A DNA stretch of 64,000 nucleotides from Gyromitra esculenta (GCA_038503075.1 JBCAML010000005.1:930001-994000), one strand, 5' to 3'; numbered from the stretch's first letter, positions 34,759-46,607 are shown. Program-made: numbers and translations. The notes: generated by a model from the sequence alone, not told the origin.

Positions 34759-35347
34759 AGCAATTAGCTAGGTGATAGGGGTGTCTTAATATTTGAGACG
34801 AAAAGTTATGGTTTTTGCAGTATAAGCTCTATCTATCTAGTACATATTAGTACTTATAGTAAATAAGATCCGTGTGAATTACTAGCGATTTCCCTTCGAT
34901 GTTCTTTGGCTATTTTCTCTCAATCTACACCTCCATAGACCTGAAACCAACCACAAGCCCCCGGAAGTGGGCAGCCTCGTGTAAGCACGAAAAATTACAA
35001 GGAAAACGCGTCTTGAAAAGTTCTAGAACTTAAAGGAGTGAAAACCTCATCTTAAGCAATATTTAGAGGCTTTGTTGGCGTCTCGCAGCTACCAGCCTAC
35101 CAGCCTACCTATCTCCAAGACAAGAAAAAGGCAAAGCTGGAGTAAGGTGCTTGAAGCGCGCTGTACAACCTAAAACACCGAGTGACCAGTCATGATTATT
35201 TATTCAGCCTCCGCCACATGTAAACACGCCACATCGAAATCTAATCTAATCTTATCCGTGTGGCTCGAAGACCTCCCACTTCCCTCACCAACCACCAACC
35301 TTTAAATCCACTCTACCACCATCCATCATAGTCCCCAAATACCCGCA
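34759..35347. other. Intergenic region between UTP21 and mL53
   Basis: It holds the UTP21 3' end and the mL53 promoter. A short direct repeat of ACCAGCCT/ACCTACC units lies at about 35090-35112, and a CCACC-rich leader precedes 35348. I see no gene. Confidence 0.5.
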
Positions 35348-35700
35348 ATGATAGTCCGTTACATCTCCAACGTAACCGTCGCATTTAACCCATTCTCACC
35401 GCGCGCACGCACAGCCCGGCTGTTCATGAGCTTGCTTCCACCGGATGCGAGAATGTCGATGAAGATTACTACTAAGGTTCTGTCGCGGGATAGTGAAGAG
35501 GGGGGGAGTGTTCATGTTATTTTTAGTATGTCTAACCTTGCTCTTATGAGGTGAGAAGTTAGGTTGCTAATTGGTATGTAAAAACAGAGGATGGGAAGGA
35601 AGTAAAACTAGATACGTCGAAGATGGGGATTTCGGATGTGGTGGAAGAGTGTGATCGGCACTCGAGGACGCTACAGAGGAAGGATGCGTTGACGGGTTAA
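35348..35700 (+). CDS. MRPL44: Mitochondrial large-subunit ribosomal protein mL53 (MRPL44)
   Basis: Two exons, 35348-35525 and 35588-35700, give a 96-residue protein, the normal size for this thioredoxin-fold ribosomal protein. The family pattern is clear: a MIVRYISNVTVAFNPFSP start, ARLFMSLLPPDAR, MKITTKVL, FKDGKEVKLD across the splice junction and MGISDVVEECDRHSRTLQRK at the end. It is a structural part of the mitochondrial 54S subunit. The first exon would stop quickly in its intron if not spliced, which supports the GTATGT donor. It converges on EMC7. Confidence 0.92.
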
Positions 35701-36091
35701 AGAATCGGAGGTGAAAAGAACGGATGAATTAGTGGAGAGGATGGGGATGGCCTGGAGGAGTGTATATTATGGGCAATTGCGTACATGGCGATTTCTTCGG
35801 GCCCACCACTAAAAATATCAATTTGATTTTTTTGATACCTAGGTATGCTACCGGCAATACGGAAGAGTTCGCCGTGGAAATTCAAAACTACATTCACGGA
35901 ACCAATTCAAACTCACGGGAGTAACCATAAAAAGAAGAAAAAACCGCTAAGGATATAAGATATCATAAAAAACATCTGTAATGATACACTAACATTACAA
36001 TCAGAACTAGTTGTCGGCCTAGCAGACCAACTCCGCTCTCCTTGCTTTTCTAAAACAAAGTCTATAGAAATACATCTCTTTACTCCAGGAA
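35701..36091. other. Convergent 3' region between mL53 and EMC7
   Basis: This is the short shared 3' region of two convergent genes. An open frame on the minus strand (35697-35897) has no recognisable features. I see nothing else. Confidence 0.5.
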
Positions 36092-36877
36092 CTAATTCTT
36101 CTTTCCCTTCCCTGACTGAGCAGGAACCGGTGGTCCTGATGAAGAGGACTTCCCAGCTAGGTAACTCGCCACGTCGAAATTTCCCATAGGATTGGAAGCC
36201 TGCGCGGAGCCAACCTTGCGCTGCGACTCTTCGAATTCGGCTTTGAGTTCAGGGTCCATCTTGTCAACGAGCTTTGGGAGACCGATGATGGCTACTAAGC
36301 TGACTATGGCGATGAGGATCATGGGGTTCGCAAGAAGCTTTGTGGGGTTGACTATAGGGGGATAGGTTAGCCGATATGATAAAGGAGTGGATGGGATAAA
36401 AGAGCTTACAGCCTTCACGAACAAGGTAATAGTCGGCAGGGCGTATAGGTTGGAGTTCCTAATCACAAAAATGGAAAAGTTAGGATACCCTCTCCATAAT
36501 GTCTAGTTCCGGTAGGGAATACACACGATAGGATAATTTCTCTTCTCCCCTATGTTGCTCCACTCATTCCCGCGAAACGTCATGTGCACCTTCACATCCC
36601 CCAAGCGATTCACATCGATTCTCAGGGGGCCGAAAAGATGTGTTTGGCATTGCACATCAAGAAGGTACGAGCCTTCGGACACATTGCGGAAGACAAATTT
36701 GTTGTCGCGCTGGATAAGGGTGCGTTTTGTGATGCCGGAGGTGGTTAAAGTCAGAGACGTTGAGGGTGGGAGCGAAGCGGGATTCGGCAGGAGTGGAGAT
36801 GGCGCGAAGGAGCCGTGGATGGTGAAGGCAGACACGAGCGCGGAGAGGAACAGCGGGGCGAGGGCGAGAAGCTTCAT
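36092..36877 (-). CDS. EMC7: ER membrane protein complex subunit 7 (EMC7/Sop4)
   Basis: Three exons on the minus strand: 36877-36527, 36458-36410 and 36351-36092, giving 219 residues. EMC7 is a lumen-facing subunit of the ER membrane complex, which inserts membrane proteins. MKLLALAPLFLSALVSAFTI is a signal peptide. A beta-sandwich follows (FVFRNVSEGSYLLDVQCQTH, FGPLRIDV), then a conserved EKRNYPIELQPIRPADYYLVREGF segment assembled over two introns. NPMILIAIVSLVAIIGLPKL is the transmembrane helix. The tail is cytosolic and ends in a Gly/Lys-rich GKGKKN. The second exon is only 49 bases. Confidence 0.92.
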
Positions 36878-37327
36878 GGCTGTCGTGTGTGTTTTGAGCG
36901 AACTTGCGAAAGTCCAGGAAGAGAGGCTTTGTGAAGCTTGTGAATCGTGGTCTCGGCAGTGGATGAGTAAGCAAAGGGGGGGTTGGCAGACTCACGGCGG
37001 CTCACTCGTGGAGACTGGGGGAGGTTGATTGGGTTGAGGGAAGAGTTTGTGTGGGTGTGTGTGGTGTGTGTGGGTGTGTGGTGTCTGTCTGGGGGTCTGC
37101 CTGGCGGACTGTCTGGGTCTGCATGTGCTGCTCTGCGGTGCCAAGAAGGCCGGCCACTGCTCTTTTCTGCTGTTGCTCAGCATCACAATTCTCAAACTAC
37201 GCCCGTTGCCTGTTCTTGCTGTAATAGCCCAATTTCTCTCACCATCACCCACAACCACAGCTTGCGGTGACAACCCACATAGCAAAAACACTCAAGCAAG
37301 CAGCCTTCCCTCGAGTGCATCGTCGAC
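36878..37327. promoter_or_regulatory. Divergent promoter region between EMC7 and the RS-rich gene
   Basis: Some 450 bases lie between two divergent start codons. The middle holds a TG-rich simple repeat at 37047-37090, followed by several GTCTG units. The right part is C-rich. No specific factor site is claimed. Confidence 0.45.
37047..37090. repeat. TG-rich microsatellite in a divergent promoter
   Basis: The stretch is made of TGTG and GGTGTG units with little interruption. Such tracts are length-variable and can adopt Z-DNA. It sits between the EMC7 and RS-rich gene starts. Confidence 0.8.
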
Positions 37328-39437
37328 ATGGAGCGTGACCGTGATCGGGATAGAGATAGGGATAGAGACCGCGACAGAGACCGTGACAGAAGGTACCTTC
37401 ACAATTATTATCAACTCTCTCCTTTCCGTCCAACTTGGCCATGAACTGTGATGTCGAAGTCGCATGGCATGTCCTCTAGCCCACCCCTCACCCTCACCCT
37501 CACCCACCCTCAAGGGCTCTGCTGACGTTACGTGTGCCACACCATCAAGGTTTCGTGACTTCCGCGACACTTCACCTCATCGAGGTCTCGACTCATATAT
37601 CCCATCCTCTGGTCGACGCCGTCCATCGCGCTCCCCTCCCCCCCCCAGAGGTGATAGCTATGTTCCTACGCGTCGTCGTTTTCCATCTCGCTCCCCTCCT
37701 TTCCCTGACCGACGATCTCGCTCGCCACCACCTCGCCGTCATAGATCCCCGTCAAGATCGCCTGTACGTGATCGGGATAGAGTGGGGTCTCGAACACCTC
37801 TAAGAAGGAGGGACAGGAGTCGCTCATTGACCCCAATTCGCCGTCGAGGTGGTAGGAGCCCACATTCTAGGTCACCTAGAGAGCATCGCCACAGTAGACG
37901 TCGTTCACCGTCTCCACTGCCGCCTAGGCGGGATCGTTCGAGGGACAGGTCTCTCCCACCTCCCAGGCGAGACAGAACCCCTCCACCGAGAAGGGATCGT
38001 TCAAGGGATAGGAGCCCGCCTCGCTCAGCCACTAAACGACCACAGACTCCTCCGGTTCACACAAACAATGTGATTCGCGCAAGGTCTCGCTCTCCAATTC
38101 GGCCTGCGTCTAGAAGACGCTCTCTAACGCCTAGGTCGCCTGTTCGTCGACGAGAGAGGTCCCGTTCAGCGAGGAGACTCCCCAGATCAAGATCTCCGTA
38201 TCGTCGTGCCGACACCTTTCGAAGGGCTGATCGCAGGGATAGGGATAGGTCCCTTATTAGGGCCAGGTCACCAGCACCTCCGAGGCGCGGGCCTCGCTCA
38301 CCCTCCAGGTCTCCATTGAGGAGACGCCGTTCGTCAACGCCGCCACGATTCGCATCTCCATCCAGACGTCGTGACTCTAGATCTCCTCGCCCAAGGCCAT
38401 CGAGAAGCCCAGGATCTCCTCCTAGGAAGAGAGGAAGGATCGGCTCACCGCCAAGCAGAGGGTCTGCTCGACCGTATTCGCCCCCTCTGGTCCCGAGCCA
38501 ACCTCGCTCCCCAGTGCATGAGTCTGTAGCTACATCGCCACGTAGCCAAAACGGTCATCCACCCGTAATTCGAAACCCAGCTTTCGGTTCCTCCCCAGTC
38601 CCATCCGGGGGTGCACCCAGTCAAAAAATATCTCCAGCACCCCCGTCACGTCCTCGTTCTCCGCCTTCACGGGCCATGTCTCCACCCCGTGGCCCCCGTG
38701 GCGCTGCTTCACCTCTCCGTCGTGCCTCTCCACCCCCCAACGGACCAGCTGTCCACCCTGAACGCCTTCAGCAACTCTCTAGTGGCTTCTCACCCGTTCC
38801 ACCGCGCGGTCCATCTGCAGGCTCCAGACCCGTCCCCAATGCAGCTCCACCTAGGGGGCCTAGTTCGTACCAAGGCGGTAATCGCACTCTCGCCCCCAAT
38901 CACCCCCAGCCACCGCCTAACGGGCTTCACACCACCGGCCGCTCCCCCTCCTACCCATCCCGTTCCACACCTACCAATCCTCCTACTGCGCCACGCATAC
39001 CACCTTCCGGCCCTAGACGCATGTCTGCCGTCTCCCCCAATGGCGCCCCCCCTTCTGGAGGCCCCTCTGGAAGTGCCGTGCCTAACACCTCCACTCCGAA
39101 CACGAGCAATGCCATCCCGACTGGTCCTCGTGCAGGCAACTTTCCATACCGCACTTCACTGCCAACTGCTCATATGCATCATCACCGACCGTCGCCGAGT
39201 GGGCCGGGAACTATAATCCCTGGTGGACGGCTACTTCCGCCGGTTGATAAGGCAAGTGAAGATCGGCTTGCAAGGCTAAGGCTTGATCAAGCAAAGTTGG
39301 AGGAGGAAAATAAAGTTATTCAAGAACGGAAGAGGAAAGGCCTGTACGGATGGGAGAAGAGCCAGCGGGAGGCTGAAAGGGAAGGGTTTAAAGTCGGATT
39401 AGCAGAAGGAGGCTTAGTTGGCGGAGGGATGGATTAG
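37328..39437 (+). CDS. RS/RD-rich protein, probably pre-mRNA related
   Basis: Two exons, 37328-37392 and 37550-39437, give 650 residues. Exon 1 encodes an almost pure Arg-Asp alternation (MERDRDRDRD...). Exon 2 continues with FRDFRDTSPHRGLDSYIP, then about 300 residues of RS, RSP and RRRD repeats typical of nuclear-speckle proteins. A Pro/Ser/Gly-rich middle follows. The only globular-looking part is a charged helix at the C-terminus, from ASEDRLARLRLDQAKLEEE to KRKGLYGWEKSQREAEREGF. No RRM or PWI motif is seen. Splicing or mRNA-processing involvement is inferred from composition only; I do not recognise the family. The intron (157 bases, GTACCT donor) is supported by frame, but a start further inside exon 2 is possible. 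Confidence 0.75.
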
Positions 39438-42092
39438 AGGATATGCCCAAGTACCGCTATTTGATTCCCCTTGAGCGGAAATGCTGAGAAATACGTTTCT
39501 TTCGCCATTGTCGAAGATGCTAATACATCCCTCTCTTCCTCGGCCCTTTTCTTTCCTCTTTCTTTTCCTTGCTTCTATTGTAATGAACGCGAGTAAAAAA
39601 TTTAAACCTTTCCCCAACCACCTTTTTTTCCTCTTCTAGCTCGTACTTTTCATTGTTTGTGCTTCTTGGGAGGAAAATAAAATAGTTCTTTGTTTTGTTT
39701 TGTTTTGTTTCCGCTTTTCAACCTTTTCTTGTCACGAGTAACTTTCAGTGTACAATTATCTACGACTGTTATTTTGTGGTTTTAAGGAGGGCGAGGGAAA
39801 AGGAAGTAGTAAAACATCTGGGTTATTTTTTTTATCGGACTAATGATTATTATTATTTCTCCCTCTGCGAATACGTTGCTTTTGCGTTGATGGGGCGAGT
39901 GATAATTTTTGGTGGATATCGATGACGAGTGATAATTTGTGCAAATCGGTAACTTGGAGGAAACAAAACTTAATTGCTGGTGAGATTCTATTGTGAGCTA
40001 GTCTAGCGAATAGCTCCATTCCCACTAGCCATTTTTCGGTCTTGGATCCAATGGTGGGTCGTTAAGAAGCTAAAGATGAGTACAGTGCTCTGCAATTGAC
40101 GGAATGAGATGATGGAACGCATAGTGACGGAGAGCAGCAGCAGCAACGATAGCGAGCAGATTATTGTTTCAGTGAGCAGATGAGCAGATGAGCAGATCGA
40201 TAGCTAGATGTCAGCGGAGGAGCACAGCAGCATACAGAACGAGCAGAATTATGTTTCATCTTCAGTATTTTACTCAACGAAAAAAGAATCGAACATGTTT
40301 AAGTTGGGGGGGGGTGGGATCGATGAAGAATCGATAGAAGTGCGCGAAAATATATATATTTAAACAAGCAAAGGATACAATTATTTACGACAGAAAAGAA
40401 AAGATAGAAAACAGAAAATAAAATAAACAAGAGAAGAATCCTCCAGACCAAGACGTTCTAGCAGGAACCCCCACCCCCGCCTGCAGGAGCGAAGGAAGGA
40501 TTAAACCCTAGTCTCTGGGTTTTCTCGTCATAAGAAACGAGGGAGCCGAATGATTCAATCCGAATCCCAGATCCCATCCCAGACCGTCCCTTGCATGAAA
40601 TGTCGATACCACTACGAGACTGCATCTAGTTTGAAGCCAGAGATTTAGCCGAAAAAACAAACCGATTAGACTAAAGGGAGCAGGCTGTCAATCATTCTTC
40701 AGCCACTCCCCATTCTTGTAGGGGATGAAGGAATGGTGTTTAGATCTATAGAGAAGAAAACAGCGATGGAAGAGAAAAAATATGTATTTATACTATTCTA
40801 CTGCTAAGGAATCGTCTGCAGCCAGGGAGGGTGATGTCCGCGAGAAGTCACTGAATGGACTCTGCAGCCAAGAAAAGGAATGTTATGACTTCTTAGGGGT
40901 AAACAGTATCCAGGGAAGCTATATATAGCTATGTAATTAATTTTCTGTCTGGTAGAGGAATGGAAAAGAGCCGTCTAGGTCGTAAAAACAAAAACAAAAG
41001 TTCCCTGGCGCATACTGTTGAATATAATGAGTAGATATGTGATATACAGTCTCGAGTAAAGTACGGAAGAGAAAAGGGAATAGAAGCGCGGGAATAGAGT
41101 TCCACATATATACTCCCTATATATGGAGTCATATAAACAAGTTCACGGGGGCTCCTCGGGCGCCGAATAGATCGGCCCGAGAAGCCCCCATTAGTAGGTG
41201 AGACCATTGACCGAACGATATCGGTATCCCGAATAGTGATATACCAATGAAACGCTAGGAAGCCTATGGATATATACCATATATCCAACACATGCTGTCG
41301 AGATAAGTGGCGGGTGAGTATTCATGAACCAACTCCATAATCACCAATACGCACTGCTATCTAATTTCTACAGTAGCAAACCGACAACAATAAGAAAAAT
41401 ATCATAGTAGCTGTCACTATTCGGCTTTTTAGGTTCTTAGAACTTGAAGGTAGCAGTGGTAATCTTATGCAGCATTTCGACATCCTGTCGCACTGCACCA
41501 ACAACACGAACCAAGGCAACACGACGGCTACCAGCAAAACATACCCCGCACCGATAAAGGTCACTCAGTATAATAAATACAATTATCTACTTAAAGAATG
41601 TGTGAGCTTAGGAAGAAGAAGATTAACTTCCTTCCACTTGCTTAGAAAACCCCCCCCTCTTTTTTTTACCCACTCCACTAACAATATTTCCGGTTACGAG
41701 AAAGGATATGAGACTGTTGTAAATTGCACGCCACAATGGCCTCTATTCTTTGTTTTGCCCCAAATACCCCCGAACAGGTTTCCACGTGTCATAATCTGTC
41801 TGAAGATAACGCTCTATTTTACTTGATCCTAATATCATAATTCGTGCACTCACCTGGCCGATCCCGTGAATTCAACATGCATTTTAAGAAAGCTATTAGA
41901 ACACCCTTAATGACAAAAGCGAAGTTTTCATGAACAAACAAATTTTCAGTATTTTTCAATCCATATTTTTCCAATTAACATAAAACAGTTTTATTGGGAA
42001 TCTCTAGTCATTAAAAATCGGTTTCTGTATCCGTCCCGCCTGGGATAAAAAGGAAAGACGAAGTATGCTTATAACCAGTCTCTAGTAAGTGT
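39438..42092. other. 2.6 kb intergenic region with simple repeats
   Basis: The region lies between the stop of the RS-rich gene and the stop of YHM2, so the genes converge. It contains TTTTG units near 39690-39710, TGAGCAGA units at 40173-40197 and A-rich tracts at about 40370-40440. Open frames at 40929-41291 (minus) and 41467-41826 (plus) lack protein character. I see no gene; a non-coding transcript cannot be ruled out. Confidence 0.55.
40173..40197. repeat. Three tandem TGAGCAGA units
   Basis: Three 8-base units stand head to tail, and related AGCAGC and GAGCAGA fragments surround them from about 40130 to 40250. This looks like a decaying minisatellite. Confidence 0.7.
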
Positions 42093-43701
42093 TTAGTGCT
42101 TTCCAGTGGGAACTTCACCTGTGAGTTTCGCAACGGCCTCCTTTGCCCTATAGTTCCGAGAAATGTCAGCACGAATAAAAGTAAGGCGACGACCAAAGGG
42201 AGAGCGTACATATCGCCCAATCCGACCATGCAGACCGTCTGCCAAACACCGAGCCCAATTCTAGGAGTAACGCCCCGGTAAAGACCCTTCAAACCATTAT
42301 TTTGATAAATATATTTCGCAGCCTTGGCAACAGTGAGATTCTTAGGGCGGTTCGGGTCCTCTTTCTTGCTTTGCATCTCAACACGAATAACCTAATAAAA
42401 GGTTAAATTTTTCTCAAGATATTTTCAGAAGACTCCTACCTCAATCGGCTGATTCCAGGCACTCAACCCGCCACCGAAAACACTAGCCAAAATCTTTTCC
42501 CATGCAGCCAACTTATCGTGCTCACCCTTTCCTGTAATGTTCTTGATACCCTGCTCAGCGAGCCTGCTCAAACCGAATCTGGATCCCCAGTTTGTCATCT
42601 GTCTAATAGCAACAGCATTTACACCTCTGTTGATACCTGCGATACCATCCTTACGGTATATGTCTGCGAAAACACCAAAGGTGGACTGGGGTTTGATCCC
42701 TGAAGCAGCTTGCTTATGACGAGTAATCTCAACCGTCTTCATACACGTGCAGAAGCCCATAGTAGCGTACGCCTGTGCAACACCACCAATGACACCACCC
42801 GTGATACCGGCGGTGAAGTTTCCGGCGCCAAAAGAGCGGGCATGGTATCTTTGCAGTTTTTAGCCGGGAAAATTTGGTGTAACGGAAAACACGTGAATCA
42901 AATACTTACTCGGCTTCCGAGGAAACGAAGAGCAGAACCGCTCCCTTGGTTGATGCTTCAATCCATGCCTAAATATTTACCCCTAGTCAGCTTAACTTAA
43001 ACGTGGTAACCACCGGCGCTTTTTTTTTCGCATGCGTCAGGACACGAAATCCGAGCATGCGGCGACACAACCAAAAAGGAGGACTTCAACTAACCCATGG
43101 GATCAACCCCTGGTAAACTAAGCACAGTCAAGAATCAGCTGCCATCCAAAAGCTGTAAGGCGCAATGTGATGCAGAGAAGAAAGTGGGGGAAGGACAACG
43201 CACATCCGAAAACCCCACCACGACCCCAGGTCGTCCTGAAAGCACTACCAATACTGTCGCCTCGGTTGGCGGCCATGTGTGTCTGGGAAAATAAACTGTC
43301 ACCCTTTTTTTCACCATGCAATTGTGTTCTAGAAAGCGATTAAAATTTTACCTTCACAACTTCAAGAGGCTGTTTCGTCGGTCAAACATAACTTATTAGC
43401 TGCCTGTCCTTATACCGTTGATTGCCAAATTATACCTGTCCCAGCGTGGTGACTCTATCGGTAGAGAACAGAAAATCAGCCCCTCATCCCAAATCACAGG
43501 TATCCGTTTCAGGGCAAACAAGAACAGAGGAAACATACTCAAACATATTTAATCCAGCTCCCACTACATGATTTTCAAGGTTAATATTCGTCTCACTTTT
43601 TCTGTAGGTGCTACTCCAAGGAAAGACGTACAGAGTAAATTGGAGAAGCTCACTGGCTTCTTTGCCGGTTTCTGGGTGGTGATAGGCATTGCAGCCGCCA
43701 T
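42093..43701 (-). CDS. YHM2: Mitochondrial citrate/2-oxoglutarate carrier Yhm2
   Basis: Ten exons on the minus strand: 43701-43632, 43563-43539, 43454-43436, 43369-43352, 43282-43204, 43117-43095, 42968-42910, 42848-42440, 42391-42210 and 42147-42093, giving 312 residues, as in yeast Yhm2 (314). The carrier exchanges citrate and oxoglutarate across the inner mitochondrial membrane; the yeast protein was also linked to mtDNA maintenance. Anchors are [72 protein letters not shown] and [21 protein letters not shown]. Repeats 1 and 3 carry the PX(D/E)XX(K/R) signature. Repeat 2 has the family-typical deviant FCTCMK. Four exons are 25 bases or shorter, and all borders keep the frame. Confidence 0.96.
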
Positions 43702-44378
43702 CGATGATTATTCTCTTTTTTGAATAGGGTCCTGACCAAGGACGATAAATAATAGATAAGAGAATAATGAAGAAAGTAGTTGGAAGACCGATGGGTTGGC
43801 GAACGATGGAGGAAAAATGTTGGGGGAGAGAGAGACCAACCCTGAGAGCTTGAGTGGGAGTTGGAAGACAGAGTTTCGCAGGAGAAAGGAAGGAAGGAGA
43901 AGGTGCAAGGGAATATTTAAAAGGAGACAAAAGGGGATAGGTACCAAGAGGGAATTGGTTAGTTAGTTTTAGATACATGTAGTTGCTAGGGATCCAGATG
44001 GTTGGGGGACAAGTAAAAACCGCAGGCTTCAGTTTGTTGAGGCCACCACGATCTCGAACTCGACGGTATGCAGCTGGTCTCGACGCCCGTGCTTTTTCGT
44101 GCAACATGTCATCGGAGACAACAGCCCCAGCAGAAGATCCGAGTATGCCAATTCCATCCCGAACACGTCTGCACCCCACGGAACGTGGGTGAAATTTTCC
44201 AAATCTCAACTAGCGAGGTATCGACGATTCTGGGTATCTTGCTTCGTTTCCTTGTGGTTTATATCCGAATAGTTCCATACATATATCTCCCTATTTGCAT
44301 GTCATCGCGATAGATAATCCATCCTTAGCCTAGTCAGTTGAAGCTTAGAAGCTGCGAAGTTCTACCTTCCTGGATTTG

Positions 44379-44655
44379 ATGCCCTGAACGAAGTGAAGGG
44401 TTATGGAGTAAGGAAAGAACTAATCTCAATGCTGATTGGTCAGTCGATCTGACCAGTAAATCCTGATTGCCCCCCCCTCCAAGAACAAGGATGAGAGAAC
44501 CCTAACCCAGTATTAGGACTTCAGAAGCATTGTGTAGGACACCACCATGAAGTGGTGGTCATAGGAGCGAGCTAGGAGCGAGCTTTTCACAGGTTTATTA
44601 AAGCTCAAGGCCCAGTGTTCTAAGTACATTGGGTATGGTTCTTCGTTCAGGGCAT
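44379..44655. mobile_element. 277 bp MITE-like element with 15 bp perfect terminal inverted repeats
   Basis: The ends are ATGCCCTGAACGAAG and its exact reverse complement CTTCGTTCAGGGCAT. The interior has no reading frame. It includes a GAACCCTAACCC box, a CCACCATGAAGTGGTGG hairpin and a duplicated TAGGAGCGAGC unit at about 44562-44584. The outermost AT could be a two-base target duplication rather than part of the repeat. The superfamily is unassigned. Confidence 0.75.
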
Positions 44656-46320
44656 ACGACCACCTACAGGGCGACGGGGCTAGGTCTAGTGAGGCATATC
44701 ACTAGATAATGGATTGCTGGGGGGTCGTCTCCAGTAGATCTAGAATGCGGTTAAGAAAAGGCTGGACTCCTCATTGGACATCGCCCGTTACAAAAACCCG
44801 AGCCAACGTCATAACAATCCTCAAGAGACCTCCTACAAACCATATTGACGGGCTCTCTAGCCTCTACAAGAAATAGTAATTATTTAGGTAGTCGAAATAA
44901 GCTCTCCAGCACACACTATAGAGCACGACCAGAAAAGAGTATAATTTATCTATAAACAGCCTTGCCCTCTTGCCCTGCTACTATTACGTCCTAGCTCTCA
45001 TTAGTGTTTCGGATGTAATTATATGCACATATAGTATCTAGAAATTGCTATAAATAACAGATTCGTTTGGGGTAATCTATCAACAGATATCCATGGCGAT
45101 ATTTTCATTATAGTTCTGTTGACTGGTACACTTTAATTGTACGTGTGTATACATGTACGTATACTTTCTCTGATATTGAATACTCGTATCTCAATCGGGA
45201 ATATAGGACAGATGTGAAATCCTGGTAATGATCCACGCAACTTCCTACCTAGACACCGTGTCCTAAGATCCGAGTCCGAGGCTCTCCTACATGTATTTTC
45301 TCACCGGCAGAGACAAACTTTCTTAGGTCATGAACCCACCATAAATATTCGTTTTATTATGTAATTGAATATATCGTCTATATGTATATATAGTTTCCCA
45401 TTTTTAATTGCGGCCAGGAAGCGCAACCGCTGATGTGGCGTTTCCCAATACATTCTTGTTAGAAATTAATTAATAATCTAAGTAAATCTATTCACCAGTA
45501 TAAGCTAAGCCCATAAACGGGTTCAAATTTTTTATACTACGCCTAATAGCTGGGAGGGAAGATGGTTAGTTCTACCCTCAAAAAAATCAAAAAGCAATAA
45601 TTTATGTCCCTAAATGCTATCTATTAGTTAAAATTTATAAGTTTTTGTAAAGTGCTGTAATACTTTATCGCAGCCCTCACCTGCATCCTTCGAAATAGAA
45701 TAATATAAGAGATGCATTATTTCTCTACGGTTATTAGCATACCCATTGGTGTAGTATCTAGAGTCGCTCACGACTACTATGATTTTTTAGTTAATGTCCG
45801 TGGGGGCTGAATAGATGACCTTGAATGACGCAATTTGGGACAAAATGTTATAACCCCTTAGCTTTGGGATGCCCTTGAGTGAGGCGGCTCATAAATCTAT
45901 ACAATGTACGTTAGGCAACCCTACTCTACAGAAAGCCTTTTCGGTATTGACACTAACTCCTTCCCAGGCTTTTCTGATATTCAAGCTTGTCTAGCTTTAT
46001 TTGCCCCCCCCGCGAATTCGCAACTCTATAAACTACATGTAGGTTTTGGCAACTGAATTTTATACAGCAGACACCTGGTAAATACATGCATTCTGGTTCT
46101 ATGATTCTTCCTGTTAATTCTTAGCCTGACCGCTGCTCCTTTTAACACCTCGAGCATTAGCACCTACAAGTGGTTCTATAAAGCCAATCGCACTTACTTA
46201 GATTCTAGTTAAGGCTACATTTAGCTATTTAATTCCGACGTCGTTCCTCTCAAGATCAAAACCTTCATTTCTTCCTCACGTATAACTTGCAAGTTTAATA
46301 TACCTATGTTCTCTCAGAAT

Positions 46321-46607
46321 ATGGACTCCTCCAGCAGCAAACCTCTCACAGATCTGCGGACACGTTTTCACACACAGCTCCCCCCTCCGCCATTACCGCC
46401 TACCTCGAGCTAGGCCGCTTCATGGAGTTAGGATACACCGTAGGAACTCAAGAAGATACGGTGACCCTCAAAGAATACTCTCGGATTAATGATCAAACCA
46501 CGTCCACTCAAACCCTTCGTAAACAGGAAAAGCCCCGTAACAATCTACCGGATCGGAAGGTGAATGCGATGCTAAGGGTGGTATCGAGTGGGAGGAGGAG
46601 GCGATAG
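46321..46607 (+). pseudogene. Possible orphan or decayed coding segment
   Basis: An ATG at 46321 opens 30 codons (MDSSSSKPLTDLRTRFHTQL...) before a stop. A second frame then runs on through ITAYLELGRFMELGYTVGTQ and ends at 46607. The two would form one plausible protein if joined by a frameshift or intron. The segment is more G+C-rich than its A+T-rich surroundings. I recognise no family, and chance is a real alternative. Confidence 0.2.

Noticed and set aside
37464..37549. Alternative start of the RS-rich protein inside its intron
   Set aside because: The frame is open, but it would lose the RD exon, and a good GTACCT donor joins the two exons in frame. It is kept only as a minor possibility.
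43484..44209. 241-codon minus-strand frame covering the YHM2 start
   Set aside because: Only its short VGAGLNMFE part is real (YHM2 exon 2). The rest is promoter and intron sequence read without splicing.
45510..45545. tRNA B-box-like GGGTTCAAAT
   Set aside because: No matching A box or cloverleaf could be folded around it.
44850..46200. Possible centromere-like or origin A+T-rich block
   Set aside because: The A+T-richness is only moderate, there is no satellite structure, and genes flank it closely.
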